A stretch of 64,000 nucleotides of DNA from Acidocella sp. (GCA_026224875.1 JAMFRU010000108.1:23963-87962); one strand, 5' to 3'; positions 52,899 to 62,723 are shown, counted from the first letter of the stretch. The notes: generated from the sequence alone by a model not told the origin. A program made the numbers and translations.

Positions 52899-54113
52899 CT
52901 ACTGCATCGCGATCTTCAGATTGGCGTCGAGCTTGTCCAGGAAGTCCTGGGTGGAGAGCCAGGGCGCGTCCTTGGCGATGAGGGTCGCCAGATCCTTCGT
53001 CATGAAGCCCGCTTCCACGGTTTCCACGCAGACCTTCTCCAGCGTCTCGGCAAACGCGGTCACATCCGGCGTGCCGTCGAACTTGCCGCGATAGATCAGC
53101 CCGCGCGTCCAGGCGAAAATGCTGGCGATCGGGTTGGTCGAGGTGGTGCGGCCCTTCTGGTGCTCGCGGTAATGGCGGGTGACGGTGCCGTGCGCGGCTT
53201 CGGATTCCACCACGGAGCCATCCGGGGAGAGCAGCACGGAGGTCATCAGGCCAAGGCTGCCGAAACCCTGCGCCACGATATCGGACTGCACATCGCCATC
53301 GTAGTTCTTACAGGCCCAAACATAGCCGCCTTCCCACTTCAAAGCGGCGGCCACCATGTCGTCGATCAAACGGTGCTCATAGGTTAGGCCGGCCGTCTTG
53401 AACTTATCCGCAAACTCGGTGTCGAAAATCTCCTGGAAAATATCCTTGAACGTGCCGTCATAGGCCTTGAGGATGGTGTTCTTGGTGGAGAGATAAACCG
53501 GGAAATTGCGGGCCAGGCCGTAGTTGAAGCTGGCGCGGGCAAACCCGGTGATCGAGGCGTTGGTGTTGTGCATGCCCATGGTCACGCCGGGGCCTTTGAA
53601 ATCATGCACCTCCATCACCTGCGGCTCGCTGCCATCGGCCGGCGCGTACACCAGGCTCACCTTGCCCGGGCCGGGAATCTTGGCCTCGGTGGCGCGGTAA
53701 ATATCACCATAAGCATGGCGGCCGATAACGATGGGCTGCGACCAATGCGGCACCAAACGCGGCACGTTCTTGCAGATGATCGGCTCGCGGAAGATGGTAC
53801 CGTCGAGCACGTTACGGATGGTGCCGTTCGGGCTGCGCCACATCTTCTTGAGGTTGAATTCGGTAACCCGCGCCTCGTCCGGGGTAATGGTGGCGCATTT
53901 AACGGCCACGCCATATTTTTTAGTGGCCAGAGCAGAATCCAGTGTCACCTGGTCGTCGGTGGCGTCGCGGTGTTCAATGCCGAGGTCATAATATTTAAGG
54001 TCAATGTCCAGATACGGCAGGATCAGCTTGTCCTTGATGAACCCCCAGATGATCCGGGTCATCTCGTCGCCGTCCATCTCCACGACTGGGTTCTTAACTT
54101 TAATCTTGGCCAT
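52899..54113 (-). CDS. icd: NADP-dependent isocitrate dehydrogenase (monomer of the IDP dimer type)
   Basis: A 404-residue TCA-cycle enzyme converting isocitrate to 2-oxoglutarate. It matches the eukaryote-like class used by alphaproteobacteria: [18 protein letters not shown], then [24 protein letters not shown] (substrate site), [57 protein letters not shown] (metal-binding Asp residues) and [17 protein letters not shown] (NADP site). GGAGAG lies seven bases before the ATG. It is a monocistronic unit, divergent from pyrE. Confidence 0.97.
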   Translation of the reverse strand: MAKIKVKNPVVEMDGDEMTRIIWGFIKDKLILPYLDIDLKYYDLGIEHRDATDDQVTLDSALATKKYGVAVKCATITPDEARVTEFNLKKMWRSPNGTIRNVLDGTIFREPIICKNVPRLVPHWSQPIVIGRHAYGDIYRATEAKIPGPGKVSLVYAPADGSEPQVMEVHDFKGPGVTMGMHNTNASITGFARASFNYGLARNFPVYLSTKNTILKAYDGTFKDIFQEIFDTEFADKFKTAGLTYEHRLIDDMVAAALKWEGGYVWACKNYDGDVQSDIVAQGFGSLGLMTSVLLSPDGSVVESEAAHGTVTRHYREHQKGRTTSTNPIASIFAWTRGLIYRGKFDGTPDVTAFAETLEKVCVETVEAGFMTKDLATLIAKDAPWLSTQDFLDKLDANLKIAMQ

Positions 54114-54243
54114 AAAAATCTCTCCAGGAAATGCACGATCTCAATATCACCCTCGCAGCGTCGCACAACCCTCCCGCATGGACGTGGGGGGCGGGGCAGG
54201 GTAGGTAGGCGGCCATATTTCACGGGTTTGCGGAGAGTTTGGA

Positions 54244-54990
54244 ATGAGTGGCCGGATTGCAGCGAAAATCGACTGGGCATCGGATTGGGACCGGGATGCA
54301 GCGCTGACCACGGCGAAACTGCTGCTGGAGATCAAGGCAGTTAATTTCCGTCCCGAGGAGCCGTACACGCTCACCTCGGGCTGGAAGTCCCCGGTCTATA
54401 TCGACTGCCGCAAGATCATCTATTTCCCCCGCGCCCGCGCCAAAATCTGCGACCTCGCGGTCGAGAAAATCTATCGCCACATCGGGGTGGAAGCCATTCA
54501 AGCTGTGGCCGGCGGCGAGACCGCGGGCATTCCCTTCGCCGCCTGGATGGCCGAGCGCATGCACGCGCCGATGGCCTATGTGCGCAAACAGCCCAAGGGT
54601 TTTGGGCGCAATTCCCTCATCGAGGGCGACGTGCCGGAGGGTCTGAACACGCTGCTGGTCGAGGACCTGACCACCGATGGCGGCTCGAAAATTCAGTTCG
54701 CCAAGGCGCTGCGCGATGCCGGGGCGATCTGCAACCACACTTTTGTTGTGTTCTTCTACGGCGTGTTCCCGGGCTCGTTCGAGACGCTGAAGAGCATGGA
54801 CATCGAGTTGCACCACCTCTGCACCTGGTGGGATGTGCTGGAAGCCGCCAAGAACCAGCCGTATTTTTCGGATGCCGCACTGTCCGGCGTGCGTAAGTTC
54901 CTGGAAAACCCGATGGCCTGGTCCGCCGCGCATGGCGGCGTGGGCACAGCGGAAGAGGCGTTGGCGCATAAGATGAACAAGCCAAAGTAA
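54244..54990 (+). CDS. pyrE: Orotate phosphoribosyltransferase
   Basis: A 248-residue enzyme of pyrimidine synthesis that makes OMP from orotate and PRPP. Seen: LTSGWKSPVYIDCRK (substrate loop), AVAGGETAGIPFAAW, AYVRKQPKGFGRNSLIEG (flexible catalytic loop) and the PRPP motif TLLVEDLTTDGGSK. It has a C-terminal extension of about 40 residues compared with short PyrE proteins, common in alphaproteobacteria. GGAG lies eight bases upstream of the ATG. It diverges from icd over 130 bases. Confidence 0.94.
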   Translation: MSGRIAAKIDWASDWDRDAALTTAKLLLEIKAVNFRPEEPYTLTSGWKSPVYIDCRKIIYFPRARAKICDLAVEKIYRHIGVEAIQAVAGGETAGIPFAAWMAERMHAPMAYVRKQPKGFGRNSLIEGDVPEGLNTLLVEDLTTDGGSKIQFAKALRDAGAICNHTFVVFFYGVFPGSFETLKSMDIELHHLCTWWDVLEAAKNQPYFSDAALSGVRKFLENPMAWSAAHGGVGTAEEALAHKMNKPK

Positions 54991-55109
54991 CCTCTCGCGT
55001 CATCATCGCGACCCTCGCGAAAGCGGGGAGCGGGTTGTCTTGACGCCATCGCACCAGACAGCGATCCTCGGGCAGCCGGGCGGTGCGAGTTCGCGGAGTG
55101 TCCAACCTC

Positions 55110-55304
55110 ATGCGGCAGTTCCTGAAAAATTACGGCCAGGCGGCATTCCTGCTTGTTATGGTCGCAGCCGCGATTGCCTTTGGAATGACGCATCATCTGA
55201 GACATCCCATCACAAGGGATTGTCCTCCAGGATATGACGAGTTGCGTTTTGGAGGGGGCGCCTATGCGTGCCAGCGCTCCAGTGGCTCAACCTCAAACCC
55301 TTGA
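55110..55304 (+). CDS. Small single-pass membrane or secreted protein
   Basis: A 64-residue protein from the ATG at 55110 (a GTG at 55083 is possible). One hydrophobic helix (AAFLLVMVAAAIAFGM) follows a short basic N-terminus. The C-terminal part outside has two Cys (RDCPPGYDELRFGGGAYACQ) that may form a disulfide. No family is recognised. It lies between pyrE and the FAD oxidase gene. Confidence 0.5.
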   Translation: MRQFLKNYGQAAFLLVMVAAAIAFGMTHHLRHPITRDCPPGYDELRFGGGAYACQRSSGSTSNP

Positions 55305-55339
55305 CCGGCCGCGCCGCCACAGCCCAAAACCAAACCACC

Positions 55340-56731
55340 ATGGATTTTTGCAACGCCCTAAAAACCCTGCTCGGGGAAAATGCCGTCCTCACCACCCCCG
55401 AAGACCGCGCCTCCTTCGAGCGTGACTGGCGCGGCCTGTCGCAGTATCCCGCCGTGGCCGTGGCACTCCCCAAAACTCCAGAACAAGTCTCTGAAATTAT
55501 TAAATTATGTGCGGCCGAAAAAATCGCCATCGTACCCCAGGGCGGCAACACTGGCCTGGTCGCCGGCGGCGTGCCCATCGCCAACACCCCCCAACTCATC
55601 CTCAGCCTCAACCGCATGAATGCCATCCGCTCCCTTGATCTTGCAGCAGATTGCCTCGTCGCCGAAGCTGGCGTGCCACTCGCAACCGTCCAACAGGCTG
55701 CAAAAGATGCCGATCGCCTCTTCCCGGTCTCCTTCGCGGCGGACGGTTCGGCACAGATCGGCGGTGTCATCTCCACCAATGCCGGCGGCGTGCAGGTGCT
55801 CTCCTACGGCAACATGCGCGCGCAAGTCCTTGGTCTGGAAGTTGTTTTGGCCGATGGCAGCATCTGGCACGGGCTCAACGCACTGCCCAAAGACAACACC
55901 GGCTACGACCTCAAACAGCTCTTCATCGGCGCAGAAGGCACGCTCGGCATCATCACCGCCGCCTGCCTGCGCCTGCACCCGGCCCCGCGTGCCAGGGCCA
56001 CCGCGCTGGTCGGCACCTCCTCGGCGGCCGATGCCATGGCACTCTTCCAATCCATGCGGCGGATTGCGGGCCCGGCGCTCACCCTCTGTGAGTTCATGAC
56101 CGCCGAAGCCCTGGCCCTCGGCGGCAGAGCCCCGTTCGAAGCCCCGGCCTACCTCCTGCTCGAAATTTCGGCCCTCGAAGAAGACGCCACCCCGCAAGCC
56201 CTGATCGAGCGCGTGCTGGAAGCGGCATTGGAAGACGGCACGGCGCTGGATGCCGTCATCGCCCAGTCCGAACGCGAGCGCGACGCCCTCATCGCTATGC
56301 GCGAGGCCATACCCGAAGGCGAATTGCACGCTGGCGGGGCCGTAAAACACGACATCTCCGTTCCCCTCGGCCGCATGGCGGAGATGGTCGTCGCCACCGA
56401 AGCCCTGATCGCGAAAACCTACCCCGGCTGCCGCCTCAACATTTTCGGCCATCTTGGCGACGGCAATCTGCACATCAACGTCCGCCCGCCTGAAGGCGAC
56501 GCCCTCTCCAGCCTCAACAAGGCCGAAATCACCACCAACGTGGAATCCCTTGCCGTCAGCCTCGGCGGCAGTTTTTCCGCCGAGCACGGCATCGGCCAGT
56601 TCCGCTTGGCGGGTATGGCAGCGCATAAATCGCCCGAGGCACTCGCCCTCATGCGCCGGCTGAAAACCGCCTTCGACCCCACCGGTCTGTTCAACCCCGG
56701 CAAAACTATTCCAGAGAGTCCAAATGACTGA
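55340..56731 (+). CDS. FAD-linked oxidase (D-2-hydroxyacid / D-2-hydroxyglutarate dehydrogenase type)
   Basis: A 463-residue flavoprotein of the glycolate oxidase D/D-lactate dehydrogenase group. The FAD-binding PCMH domain shows VVPQGGNTGL-type residues (IVPQGGNTGLVAGGVP), FAADGSAQIGGVISTNAGG, LRAQ-like MRAQVLGLEVVLADG and LFIGAEGTLGIIT. The C-terminal domain has IFGHLGDGNLHINVRPPE and FSAEHGIGQFR, the metal and substrate site of the FAD-oxidase C family. The ATG at 55340 is preferred over 55268, whose extra residues are not family-like. It overlaps the thioesterase gene by eight bases. Confidence 0.88.
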   Translation: MDFCNALKTLLGENAVLTTPEDRASFERDWRGLSQYPAVAVALPKTPEQVSEIIKLCAAEKIAIVPQGGNTGLVAGGVPIANTPQLILSLNRMNAIRSLDLAADCLVAEAGVPLATVQQAAKDADRLFPVSFAADGSAQIGGVISTNAGGVQVLSYGNMRAQVLGLEVVLADGSIWHGLNALPKDNTGYDLKQLFIGAEGTLGIITAACLRLHPAPRARATALVGTSSAADAMALFQSMRRIAGPALTLCEFMTAEALALGGRAPFEAPAYLLLEISALEEDATPQALIERVLEAALEDGTALDAVIAQSERERDALIAMREAIPEGELHAGGAVKHDISVPLGRMAEMVVATEALIAKTYPGCRLNIFGHLGDGNLHINVRPPEGDALSSLNKAEITTNVESLAVSLGGSFSAEHGIGQFRLAGMAAHKSPEALALMRRLKTAFDPTGLFNPGKTIPESPND

Positions 56732-57155
56732 ATTGCCGAAACTCGCGGACTATCCCGCGCATGATTACGACAAGCTGCGCTATTCCGACATGGACACACA
56801 GGGCCATGTCAATAATGCCGTGTTCACCACACTGCTGGAAACCGGCCGCACCAGCCTGCTCAACCACCCCACCATCAACGCCTGGAATCACAGCCAGTAC
56901 GCTTATGTCATCGCCCGGCTCGAGGTTGATTACCGCGCCGAGCTGCGCTGGCCCGGGCTGGTGCATGTCGGTACGGGGGTAAAATCCATCGGCAAATCAT
57001 CCATCGTATTGGCCCAGGCCTTGTTCATGGATGATGTCTGTGTCGTCACGGCGCAAAGCGTGATGGTACAGGTGGGCAAAACCAGCCACCGGCCCGAGCC
57101 GCTTACCGAGGACACGCGCGCCATACTGGCAGGGCTGATGTTTAAGGGCGCTTGA
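56724..57155 (+). CDS. Acyl-CoA thioesterase (4HBT hot-dog family)
   Basis: A 143-residue hot-dog protein. The active-site signature is RYSDMDTQGHVNNAVFTTLLETGR (Asp-x-x-Gly-His-Val-Asn), with VIARLEVDYRAELRWPGLVHVGTGVKSIG after it. It likely hydrolyses short or medium acyl-CoA esters. Translation is coupled to the FAD oxidase gene. Its 3' end overlaps the convergent GNAT gene by 14 bases. Confidence 0.88.
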   Translation: MTELPKLADYPAHDYDKLRYSDMDTQGHVNNAVFTTLLETGRTSLLNHPTINAWNHSQYAYVIARLEVDYRAELRWPGLVHVGTGVKSIGKSSIVLAQALFMDDVCVVTAQSVMVQVGKTSHRPEPLTEDTRAILAGLMFKGA

Positions 57156-57564
57156 GCATAAGCCGGTGCGGAATGCCGGCGTCGTCAAATTCCGGCCCTT
57201 CCGCGACATACCCAAGCTTCTCGTAGAACCGCATGGCGTGGGTCTGTGCATCGAGCATGAATGCCGCGCCGGGAAATGCTGCCTCAACAGCCTGCATCAG
57301 CGCCGCCCCAATACCGAATTTGCGGTAGGGCGCCAGTACGGCGACCCGGCCGATTTTCACCAACCCCGGCTCTTTTATAATGGCCCGCGCCGTGCCCGCT
57401 GCGTCACAACTCCACAAAGCGAGAAAATGCTGGGCCGACTCCTCGTAAGAGTCACGCTCTTCCTCCACCGGCACATTCTGCTCACCCACGAATACTTTCA
57501 TGCGGATGTCGAGGCAGGTCTCAAACCCGGCACCGCCAAAATCGCAGGCCATCACCTGGATCAT
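57142..57564 (-). CDS. GNAT-family N-acetyltransferase
   Basis: A 140-residue acetyltransferase of the ElaA/YjcF-like type: CLDIRMKVFVGEQNVPVEEERD near the start, then the acetyl-CoA motif KIGRVAVLAPYRKFGIGAALMQAVE and MLDAQTHAMRFYEKLGYVAEGPEFDDAGIPH. The substrate is unknown. The start is 22 bases after the phoX stop on the same strand, so it may be part of a bamE-phoX-GNAT transcript. Confidence 0.88.
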   Translation of the reverse strand: MIQVMACDFGGAGFETCLDIRMKVFVGEQNVPVEEERDSYEESAQHFLALWSCDAAGTARAIIKEPGLVKIGRVAVLAPYRKFGIGAALMQAVEAAFPGAAFMLDAQTHAMRFYEKLGYVAEGPEFDDAGIPHRLMLKRP

Positions 57565-57586
57565 TTGTTTAGGATCGCCGTCCGGC

Positions 57587-59170
57587 TCATGCGGAGATCA
57601 GCCCCACAACCGTACTCTGCGGCGGCATATTCGGCTGCAAGGTCGGCCAGCGCGTCGCCGGATAGTTAAAACTCGCCTCGGGCGTTGCCCCCGGGTGGCG
57701 CACCATACCGAACGTTGTAAATGTGCCTGCATCGAACGCCGCCCCGCCGATGGCAGCACCGATCGGCGCCAGATAGGCCAGCTCCAGCGGCCCGCTGCTG
57801 TTCAAAATAAACAACCCGTCCGCGCCCTGGCTTGTATCGCCGCCCTGATCAGTGCCGATCCATAAACGGCCGGACACATCCATCCCCAGCGTGCGCGGGC
57901 GGCGGAGCCATACGGTGCTGCCGTCCGGATATTGTGTGCCCTCCGCCACGGAGGGATCGCCCGCCACCAAAGCCAGGCTGGCGCCAAACCCCGGCGCGGT
58001 AACATCGGCGCCGGGAATTGCAAAAGCGATGATATGGCCATGCGGCGTTCCGGGGTTCAGTGCATCCGCCATGGCGCGGTTCGCGCCGCCACAGGCCATG
58101 TATAGAGTACCGCCATCCCCACTCAGCGCCAGCCCGCCCGGTGCGTCGAACATTTCGGCACCCGCCGTTTGTGCCACACCATCCAGCCCAACCAGGCTGG
58201 GTAAATCATTGCCGAGGTCCACCCAGGCAATGCCGTTGCCCGAGAGCTTGGCCACAGAGAGCGTGCCGCTATCCAGCGCCGTGCCATCGGTGGCAGCCGT
58301 CGCCGCGATGAAGCGGAACAATGCCCCGGCCTGCGAATCCTGCGTAAAGAACACCACCGGCCGCCCGTCCTTGGTCTGCGCCGCCACCAGCCCGGCGCGT
58401 GGCAGTCGCCCCAGCGCCGTACGTTTCACCGGAATGGAATCCGGGTCGAGCGGATTCAGCTCCACCACCCAGCCAAAGCGCGCCGCCTGCGCCGGGTCGG
58501 CATAGCCGTAACCAACATCCGCCAGCCTGGTGAGCCAGGCGCTCGCATCGCCTTCGGCCAGCAGCACGTTACCCCAGGCTGTGGCGCAGCCGGCGGCCGG
58601 TGCGAGCACGCCCTGCACCGAATCGCCAACGCTACCGGCAGCCGGGCCGGAAATCGAGCATAGAGTCGAGTCAGAGATGCGGCGGGTTTGATAACCGCCA
58701 TCCACTGTCACCCAGCGCCCGCCCAAAAACTGCAGGTTTATTACCGTAACACCCTGCATGCGCCCGGCGACCGCCGGGTTATCCTGGCCGGATGCAAATA
58801 CCATGCGGGCGGGAATATCCGGGGTCGCCACCACCATCACCAGCCGCGGAATGCCATCCTGCGCCAGTGGCGGGGTTATCAGCCCGGCGATCATGCCATC
58901 ATAAGGAAACTGCCCATCCGCCTGATCGGCCGTGAGGGCTGTGGGGATAAAGGGCGGTGTGCCCGGCTCCACCAGATCGCCCCAGCTGGCGATGACGATG
59001 CGCGAAAACCCCGGCCCGGTTTTGTCATCCAGCATCGCCGGCTGGCTGCTCGGTGGCGCGGTGAGGAGGGCAGGGGGCGGATTATCGCCCAGCGTGCTCT
59101 GCGCCCGCGCCGCTAAAGGTAGCAGGGGCAGGAGCGACAACCCGCCGAGCAGAACGCCCCGGCGCCGCAT
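57587..59170 (-). CDS. PhoX-family (DUF839) secreted phosphatase-like protein
   Basis: A 527-residue protein exported by a twin-arginine-like signal (MRRRGVLLGGLSLLPLLPLAARAQS). The body matches the PhoX/DUF839 family of Ca-dependent alkaline phosphatases: SRIVIASWGDLVEPGTPPF, QFPYDGMIAGLI, GYGYADPAQAARFGWVVELNPLDPDS, KRTALGRLPRAGL, VFFTQDSQAGALFRFIAA and FDAPGGLALSGDGGTLYMACGGANR. The ATG at 59170 lies one base after the bamE stop; longer starts would run into bamE. Probably a periplasmic phosphate-scavenging enzyme, though activity cannot be shown from sequence. Confidence 0.85.
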   Translation of the reverse strand: MRRRGVLLGGLSLLPLLPLAARAQSTLGDNPPPALLTAPPSSQPAMLDDKTGPGFSRIVIASWGDLVEPGTPPFIPTALTADQADGQFPYDGMIAGLITPPLAQDGIPRLVMVVATPDIPARMVFASGQDNPAVAGRMQGVTVINLQFLGGRWVTVDGGYQTRRISDSTLCSISGPAAGSVGDSVQGVLAPAAGCATAWGNVLLAEGDASAWLTRLADVGYGYADPAQAARFGWVVELNPLDPDSIPVKRTALGRLPRAGLVAAQTKDGRPVVFFTQDSQAGALFRFIAATAATDGTALDSGTLSVAKLSGNGIAWVDLGNDLPSLVGLDGVAQTAGAEMFDAPGGLALSGDGGTLYMACGGANRAMADALNPGTPHGHIIAFAIPGADVTAPGFGASLALVAGDPSVAEGTQYPDGSTVWLRRPRTLGMDVSGRLWIGTDQGGDTSQGADGLFILNSSGPLELAYLAPIGAAIGGAAFDAGTFTTFGMVRHPGATPEASFNYPATRWPTLQPNMPPQSTVVGLISA

Positions 59171-59171
59171 A

Positions 59172-59705
59172 TTAGAAGCTGCTGCCGCTGCTGCCGGGCG
59201 CACCGACGTTGGAAGCGCCGCCCCCGCCCACGCCGCCGCTGGAATCCTGTGCCGTACCCAGCGGGTTATAGCTTCCAACACCACCGACCAGCTGCTGGAT
59301 AAAGCCCGCCGTGCCGCCCGGCACCGGAGTCTGATGGCTCTCCATCGCCACGGTCACCGCGTCCTTGCCGGTCTTTTGGGTGAGGCTCTGCAGCGTGCCG
59401 CCGTTATCGAACGCCGCCACCACCACATGCTGGCTCACCACGCCCTCGGTCTGGCCGATGCGCATTTTCGTCACCTGGGAGACGTAAACCCAGTCATTCG
59501 GGCTGAATTGCGGGAGGAACGTCGGCGGCCCGAGCACGGCCTGCACATCCGCCTGCTGCGACAGGCCCGGCGTAAGCTGGGCCAGGTCATGCGGCGTGAC
59601 GGCGACACCGCGGTAATGCGGGGCATCGGAGAAGATCGCGCAGCCGGGGAGGCTCAGCAGCAGCGAGCCCAGAAATGGCAGTGTCAATTTGGCAAAGCGC
59701 AACAC
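59172..59705 (-). CDS. bamE: BamE/SmpA-type outer-membrane assembly lipoprotein
   Basis: A 177-residue lipoprotein of the beta-barrel assembly machine. The GTG at 59705 is chosen because GGAAGG lies six bases upstream and the result is an ideal lipoprotein signal (LRFAKLTLPFLGSLLLSLPGC, modified Cys about 22). The BamE fold is seen as LAQLTPGLSQQADVQAVLGPPTF and WVYVSQVTKMR, then VVAAFDNGGTLQSLTQK. The C-terminus is a Gly/Ser-rich tail (about 145-177). Starts at 59726 and 59762 are also in frame. It diverges from the yceD gene, a common neighbour in alphaproteobacteria. Confidence 0.88.
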   Translation of the reverse strand: MLRFAKLTLPFLGSLLLSLPGCAIFSDAPHYRGVAVTPHDLAQLTPGLSQQADVQAVLGPPTFLPQFSPNDWVYVSQVTKMRIGQTEGVVSQHVVVAAFDNGGTLQSLTQKTGKDAVTVAMESHQTPVPGGTAGFIQQLVGGVGSYNPLGTAQDSSGGVGGGGASNVGAPGSSGSSF

Positions 59706-59805
59706 TTCGGTCCTTCCGGTCAGCATCGCCTCATAGGCGGCAGTATCAGGGCTGGGTCTCACGGTAGGGGCTTAACTGTCAATGCGTACTGTATATATAG
59801 CGCAA

Positions 59806-60318
59806 ATGCATACCGAATTCAGCAGGCCGGTGAAAGCCGGACACATCCATGGCGCGGCACAATCCTACGAGCTCGCGGCCGACAAGCCAACACGCGCGAT
59901 ACTGGCTGAGCGTTTCTCGCTCCCGGCAATCGCGGCCCTCACCGGGGTTTTTGTGCTCCAGCATCATCGCGGCGGCATCATCGCGGCGGATCTGCGCATG
60001 AAAGCCCAGGTGACGCAGCTCTGCGTGGTCACGCTGGAGCCGTTCGAGACCACCATCGAGGAGCGCGTGGCGTTACATTTCGTACCCGCCGCCAGGCTGG
60101 CGGACGAGGAGGAGCTCGCCCCCGAGTCGCTCGAAGGACCGGATGAAATCCCCTATGAGGACGACGTGATCGACCTCGGCGAGGCGCTGGCGGAGCAGCT
60201 GGCCCTGGCTTTGGACCCGTATCCGCGCAAACCGGGCGCCCAACTGCCGCCCGAGGCCACGGATGGCGACGCCAGCCCGTTCTCGGCGCTGAAAGCAAAA
60301 TTCGGTAAACCCTCTTAA
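59806..60318 (+). CDS. yceD: YceD (DUF177)-family protein
   Basis: A 170-residue acidic protein required in some bacteria for normal 23S rRNA levels. Family features are MHTEFSRPVKAG at the start, a middle with VLQHHRGGIIAADLRMKAQVTQLCVVTLEPF, and the acidic end EDDVIDLGEALAEQLALALDPYPRKPGAQLP. The ATG at 59806 matches the family start; an ATG at 59782 would add eight residues. No clear ribosome-binding site precedes either. It precedes rpmF, its usual partner, by 117 bases. Confidence 0.87.
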   Translation: MHTEFSRPVKAGHIHGAAQSYELAADKPTRAILAERFSLPAIAALTGVFVLQHHRGGIIAADLRMKAQVTQLCVVTLEPFETTIEERVALHFVPAARLADEEELAPESLEGPDEIPYEDDVIDLGEALAEQLALALDPYPRKPGAQLPPEATDGDASPFSALKAKFGKPS

Positions 60319-60435
60319 CAACAAGATATTACCCCTCTTGTGCCTGGCTCATTGCTCGTATGACTTGCGATGCAGGAATACCTCTGCTACGCCGCGCCTT
60401 CCTGTCACCAGAGTAAAATTTTAAGGCGTTGTCCC

Positions 60436-60639
60436 ATGGCTGTTCCTAAACGTAAAACCTCCCCCTCCCGCGCCGGGATGCGCCGCAGCCATCAGGCTCT
60501 GCGCGCCGAGCCGCATGCCGATTGCGCCAATTGCGGCGAGCTGAAGCGCCCGCACCATGTGTGCGCGCATTGCGGCCATTACGACAACCGCGAGGTCGTC
60601 GGCGCCGGCAAGGAAGCCAAGGGCGTGATTCGCGTCTAA
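60436..60639 (+). CDS. rpmF: 50S ribosomal protein L32
   Basis: A 67-residue ribosomal protein: [22 protein letters not shown] is the invariant start. A zinc ribbon is kept with four Cys (CANC at 30-33, CAHC at 43-46). The ATG at 60436 is fixed by the family N-terminus. It precedes plsX, the widespread rpmF-plsX-fabH order that ties ribosome and membrane-lipid genes. Confidence 0.97.
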   Translation: MAVPKRKTSPSRAGMRRSHQALRAEPHADCANCGELKRPHHVCAHCGHYDNREVVGAGKEAKGVIRV

Positions 60640-60694
60640 GCGCGTATCTAATTAGGCATTATAAAGTGGCGAGGACACACGCCCGAGGTATGCA

Positions 60695-61747
60695 GTGAGC
60701 CGGAGCGATATACTGGCTGTTGATGCCATGGGCGGTGACCACGCCCCGGAGTCGATCATCTCCGGGCTGGATATTGCCGCTTTACGCCACCCGCAAGCCA
60801 AATTCCTTATCTTTGGCGATGAAGCCCGCGTCGCGCCGCTGATTGCGGCGACCAGGCGGCTAAAAAACAACTGTGAATTCCGCCATGCCGGCGAGACCAT
60901 CAGCGGCGATATGAAGCCGACGGTGGCCTTGCGGCTGCGCGATTCCTCCCTGCGCCGGGCCATCGATTCCGTGCTGAGCGGCGAGGCGGCCGGGGTGATT
61001 TCCGCCGGCAATACCGGGGCCTTGCTGGCCCTCTCCAAAATCGTGCTGAAGACGCTGAAGGGCATCGACCGCCCGGCCATGGCCGCCATTGCCCCCTCCG
61101 CGCGCGGCGACGTGGTGATGCTCGATCTCGGCCTCAATGTTGTCTACGACGCCCGCAATCTGGTTGAATTCGCGCTGATGGGCGAGCAATTCGCCCGCAT
61201 CGTGCTCGGCCAGCCGGCGCCGACCATCGGGCTGCTCAACATCGGCTCCGAAGAGGGCAAGGGCGACGAGACCCTGCGCAATGCGGCCGCCATGCTGCGC
61301 GACAGCCCGATCGCCAAGCAATTCCAGGGTTTTATCGAAGGTCACGACATTGCCGCCGGTACCGTGCATGTCGTCGTCACCGATGGTTTTACCGGCAATG
61401 TTGCGCTGAAAACCGGCGAGGGCGCGTTGAAATTCGTCGGCGGCCTGATCAGAGAGGTCTTTGTGGCCGGGCCTTTTGCCAAAATTGGCTATCTTTTCGC
61501 CCGTGGTTCGCTGCGCCGGCTTAAAAAGACGCTGGACCCGCGCCGCTATAATGGCGCCGTGCTGCTGGGGCTCAACGGCGTCGTCGTAAAATCGCATGGC
61601 GGCACGGATGCCATGGGCTTTGCCCATGCCGTGGATGTGGCGCTGGACATGACCGGCAATGATTTCAACAGCCGCATCGCCGAAGGGCTGGCGGCGATGG
61701 ACCGTGCCCTCCTCTCAGCCGAGACCGCAACCGACCCCAATGTCTGA
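60695..61747 (+). CDS. plsX: Phosphate acyltransferase PlsX
   Basis: A 350-residue enzyme that makes acyl-phosphate from acyl-ACP for phospholipid synthesis. Recognised by ILAVDAMGGDHAPESI, VISAGNTGALLALS, GLLNIGSEEGKG and VVVTDGFTGNVALKTGEG. It starts with GTG at 60695, GAGG seven bases upstream, because the family motif begins five residues later. Its 3' end overlaps fabH by eight bases. Confidence 0.95.
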   Translation: MSRSDILAVDAMGGDHAPESIISGLDIAALRHPQAKFLIFGDEARVAPLIAATRRLKNNCEFRHAGETISGDMKPTVALRLRDSSLRRAIDSVLSGEAAGVISAGNTGALLALSKIVLKTLKGIDRPAMAAIAPSARGDVVMLDLGLNVVYDARNLVEFALMGEQFARIVLGQPAPTIGLLNIGSEEGKGDETLRNAAAMLRDSPIAKQFQGFIEGHDIAAGTVHVVVTDGFTGNVALKTGEGALKFVGGLIREVFVAGPFAKIGYLFARGSLRRLKKTLDPRRYNGAVLLGLNGVVVKSHGGTDAMGFAHAVDVALDMTGNDFNSRIAEGLAAMDRALLSAETATDPNV

Positions 61748-62723
61748 TCAAAGCACTATCCGCCGCGCCGTGCTCACTGGCACGGGCGCCTATCTGCCTG
61801 CGCAAATCGTCACCAATGCCGAGATGGCGGCGCGGGTGGACACGTCCGATGAGTGGATTACCGAGCGCACCGGCATAAAACAGCGGCATTTTTCCGCCCC
61901 GCACGAAACCGCCACATTCATGGGTGCTGCGGCCGGGCGCGCGGCTTTGGAAGCTGCGGGTCTGGCACCAGAGGCGCTGGGCGCCATCATCGTCGGCACC
62001 TCCACGCCGGACAACGCTTTTCCCGCCACCGCCGTGCAGATCCAGCGCGAGCTTGGCGCCAAAAAGGCCTTCGGCTTCGACCTCGCCGCGGCCTGCTCCG
62101 GCTTCATCTACGCCCTCTCGGTGGCCGATGCGATGCTGCGCACCGGCCAGGTGGAGAGCGTGCTGGTGATTGGCTCCGAGGTCTATTCGCGCATTCTGAA
62201 TTTCGAAGACCGCGGTACCTGCGTGCTGTTCGGCGATGGCGCCGGTGCGGTGGTACTGCAAGCGCGCGACGTGGCACCAGGCGGGGTAGGGGTACTCTCC
62301 ACCCATCTGCATTCCGACGGCAACCTGGCCGATATACTCTATGTAGACGGCGCCATAGGCCGGCCCGGCATGCCCGGCCATCTGGTAATGAACGGGCGCG
62401 AAGTGTTCCGCCACGCCGTCAGCCTGCTTACGGGTGCGGTGACCGAGGCGCTGACCGCCAACAACCTCACCGCCGCGGATATCGATTTCCTGGTCCCGCA
62501 CCAGGCCAACAAACGCATCATCGACGGGGTAGGCAAAAAGCTCGGCCTGCCGCCGGAGCGCGTGATCATCACCGTGGACCAGCACGCCAACACCTCAGCG
62601 GCCTCCATTCCGCTGGCTCTGCACACCGCTATTACCGATGGCCGCATCAAGCCCGGAGCCCTGATACTGCTGGAAGCGCTCGGCGGGGGCTTGACATGGG
62701 GCTCGGCTCTCCTGCGGGTGTAG
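61740..62723 (+). CDS. fabH: Beta-ketoacyl-ACP synthase III
   Basis: A 327-residue enzyme that starts fatty-acid chains from acetyl-CoA and malonyl-ACP. The catalytic triad is complete: Cys in DLAAACSGFIYAL (about 116), His in VPHQANKRI and Asn in QHANTSAASIP. The N-terminus (VLTGTGAYLPAQIVTNAEM) fixes the ATG at 61740. It is coupled to plsX. A small CCTT-CGG-AAGG hairpin and an A/T-rich stretch follow the stop. Confidence 0.95.
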   Translation: MSDQSTIRRAVLTGTGAYLPAQIVTNAEMAARVDTSDEWITERTGIKQRHFSAPHETATFMGAAAGRAALEAAGLAPEALGAIIVGTSTPDNAFPATAVQIQRELGAKKAFGFDLAAACSGFIYALSVADAMLRTGQVESVLVIGSEVYSRILNFEDRGTCVLFGDGAGAVVLQARDVAPGGVGVLSTHLHSDGNLADILYVDGAIGRPGMPGHLVMNGREVFRHAVSLLTGAVTEALTANNLTAADIDFLVPHQANKRIIDGVGKKLGLPPERVIITVDQHANTSAASIPLALHTAITDGRIKPGALILLEALGGGLTWGSALLRV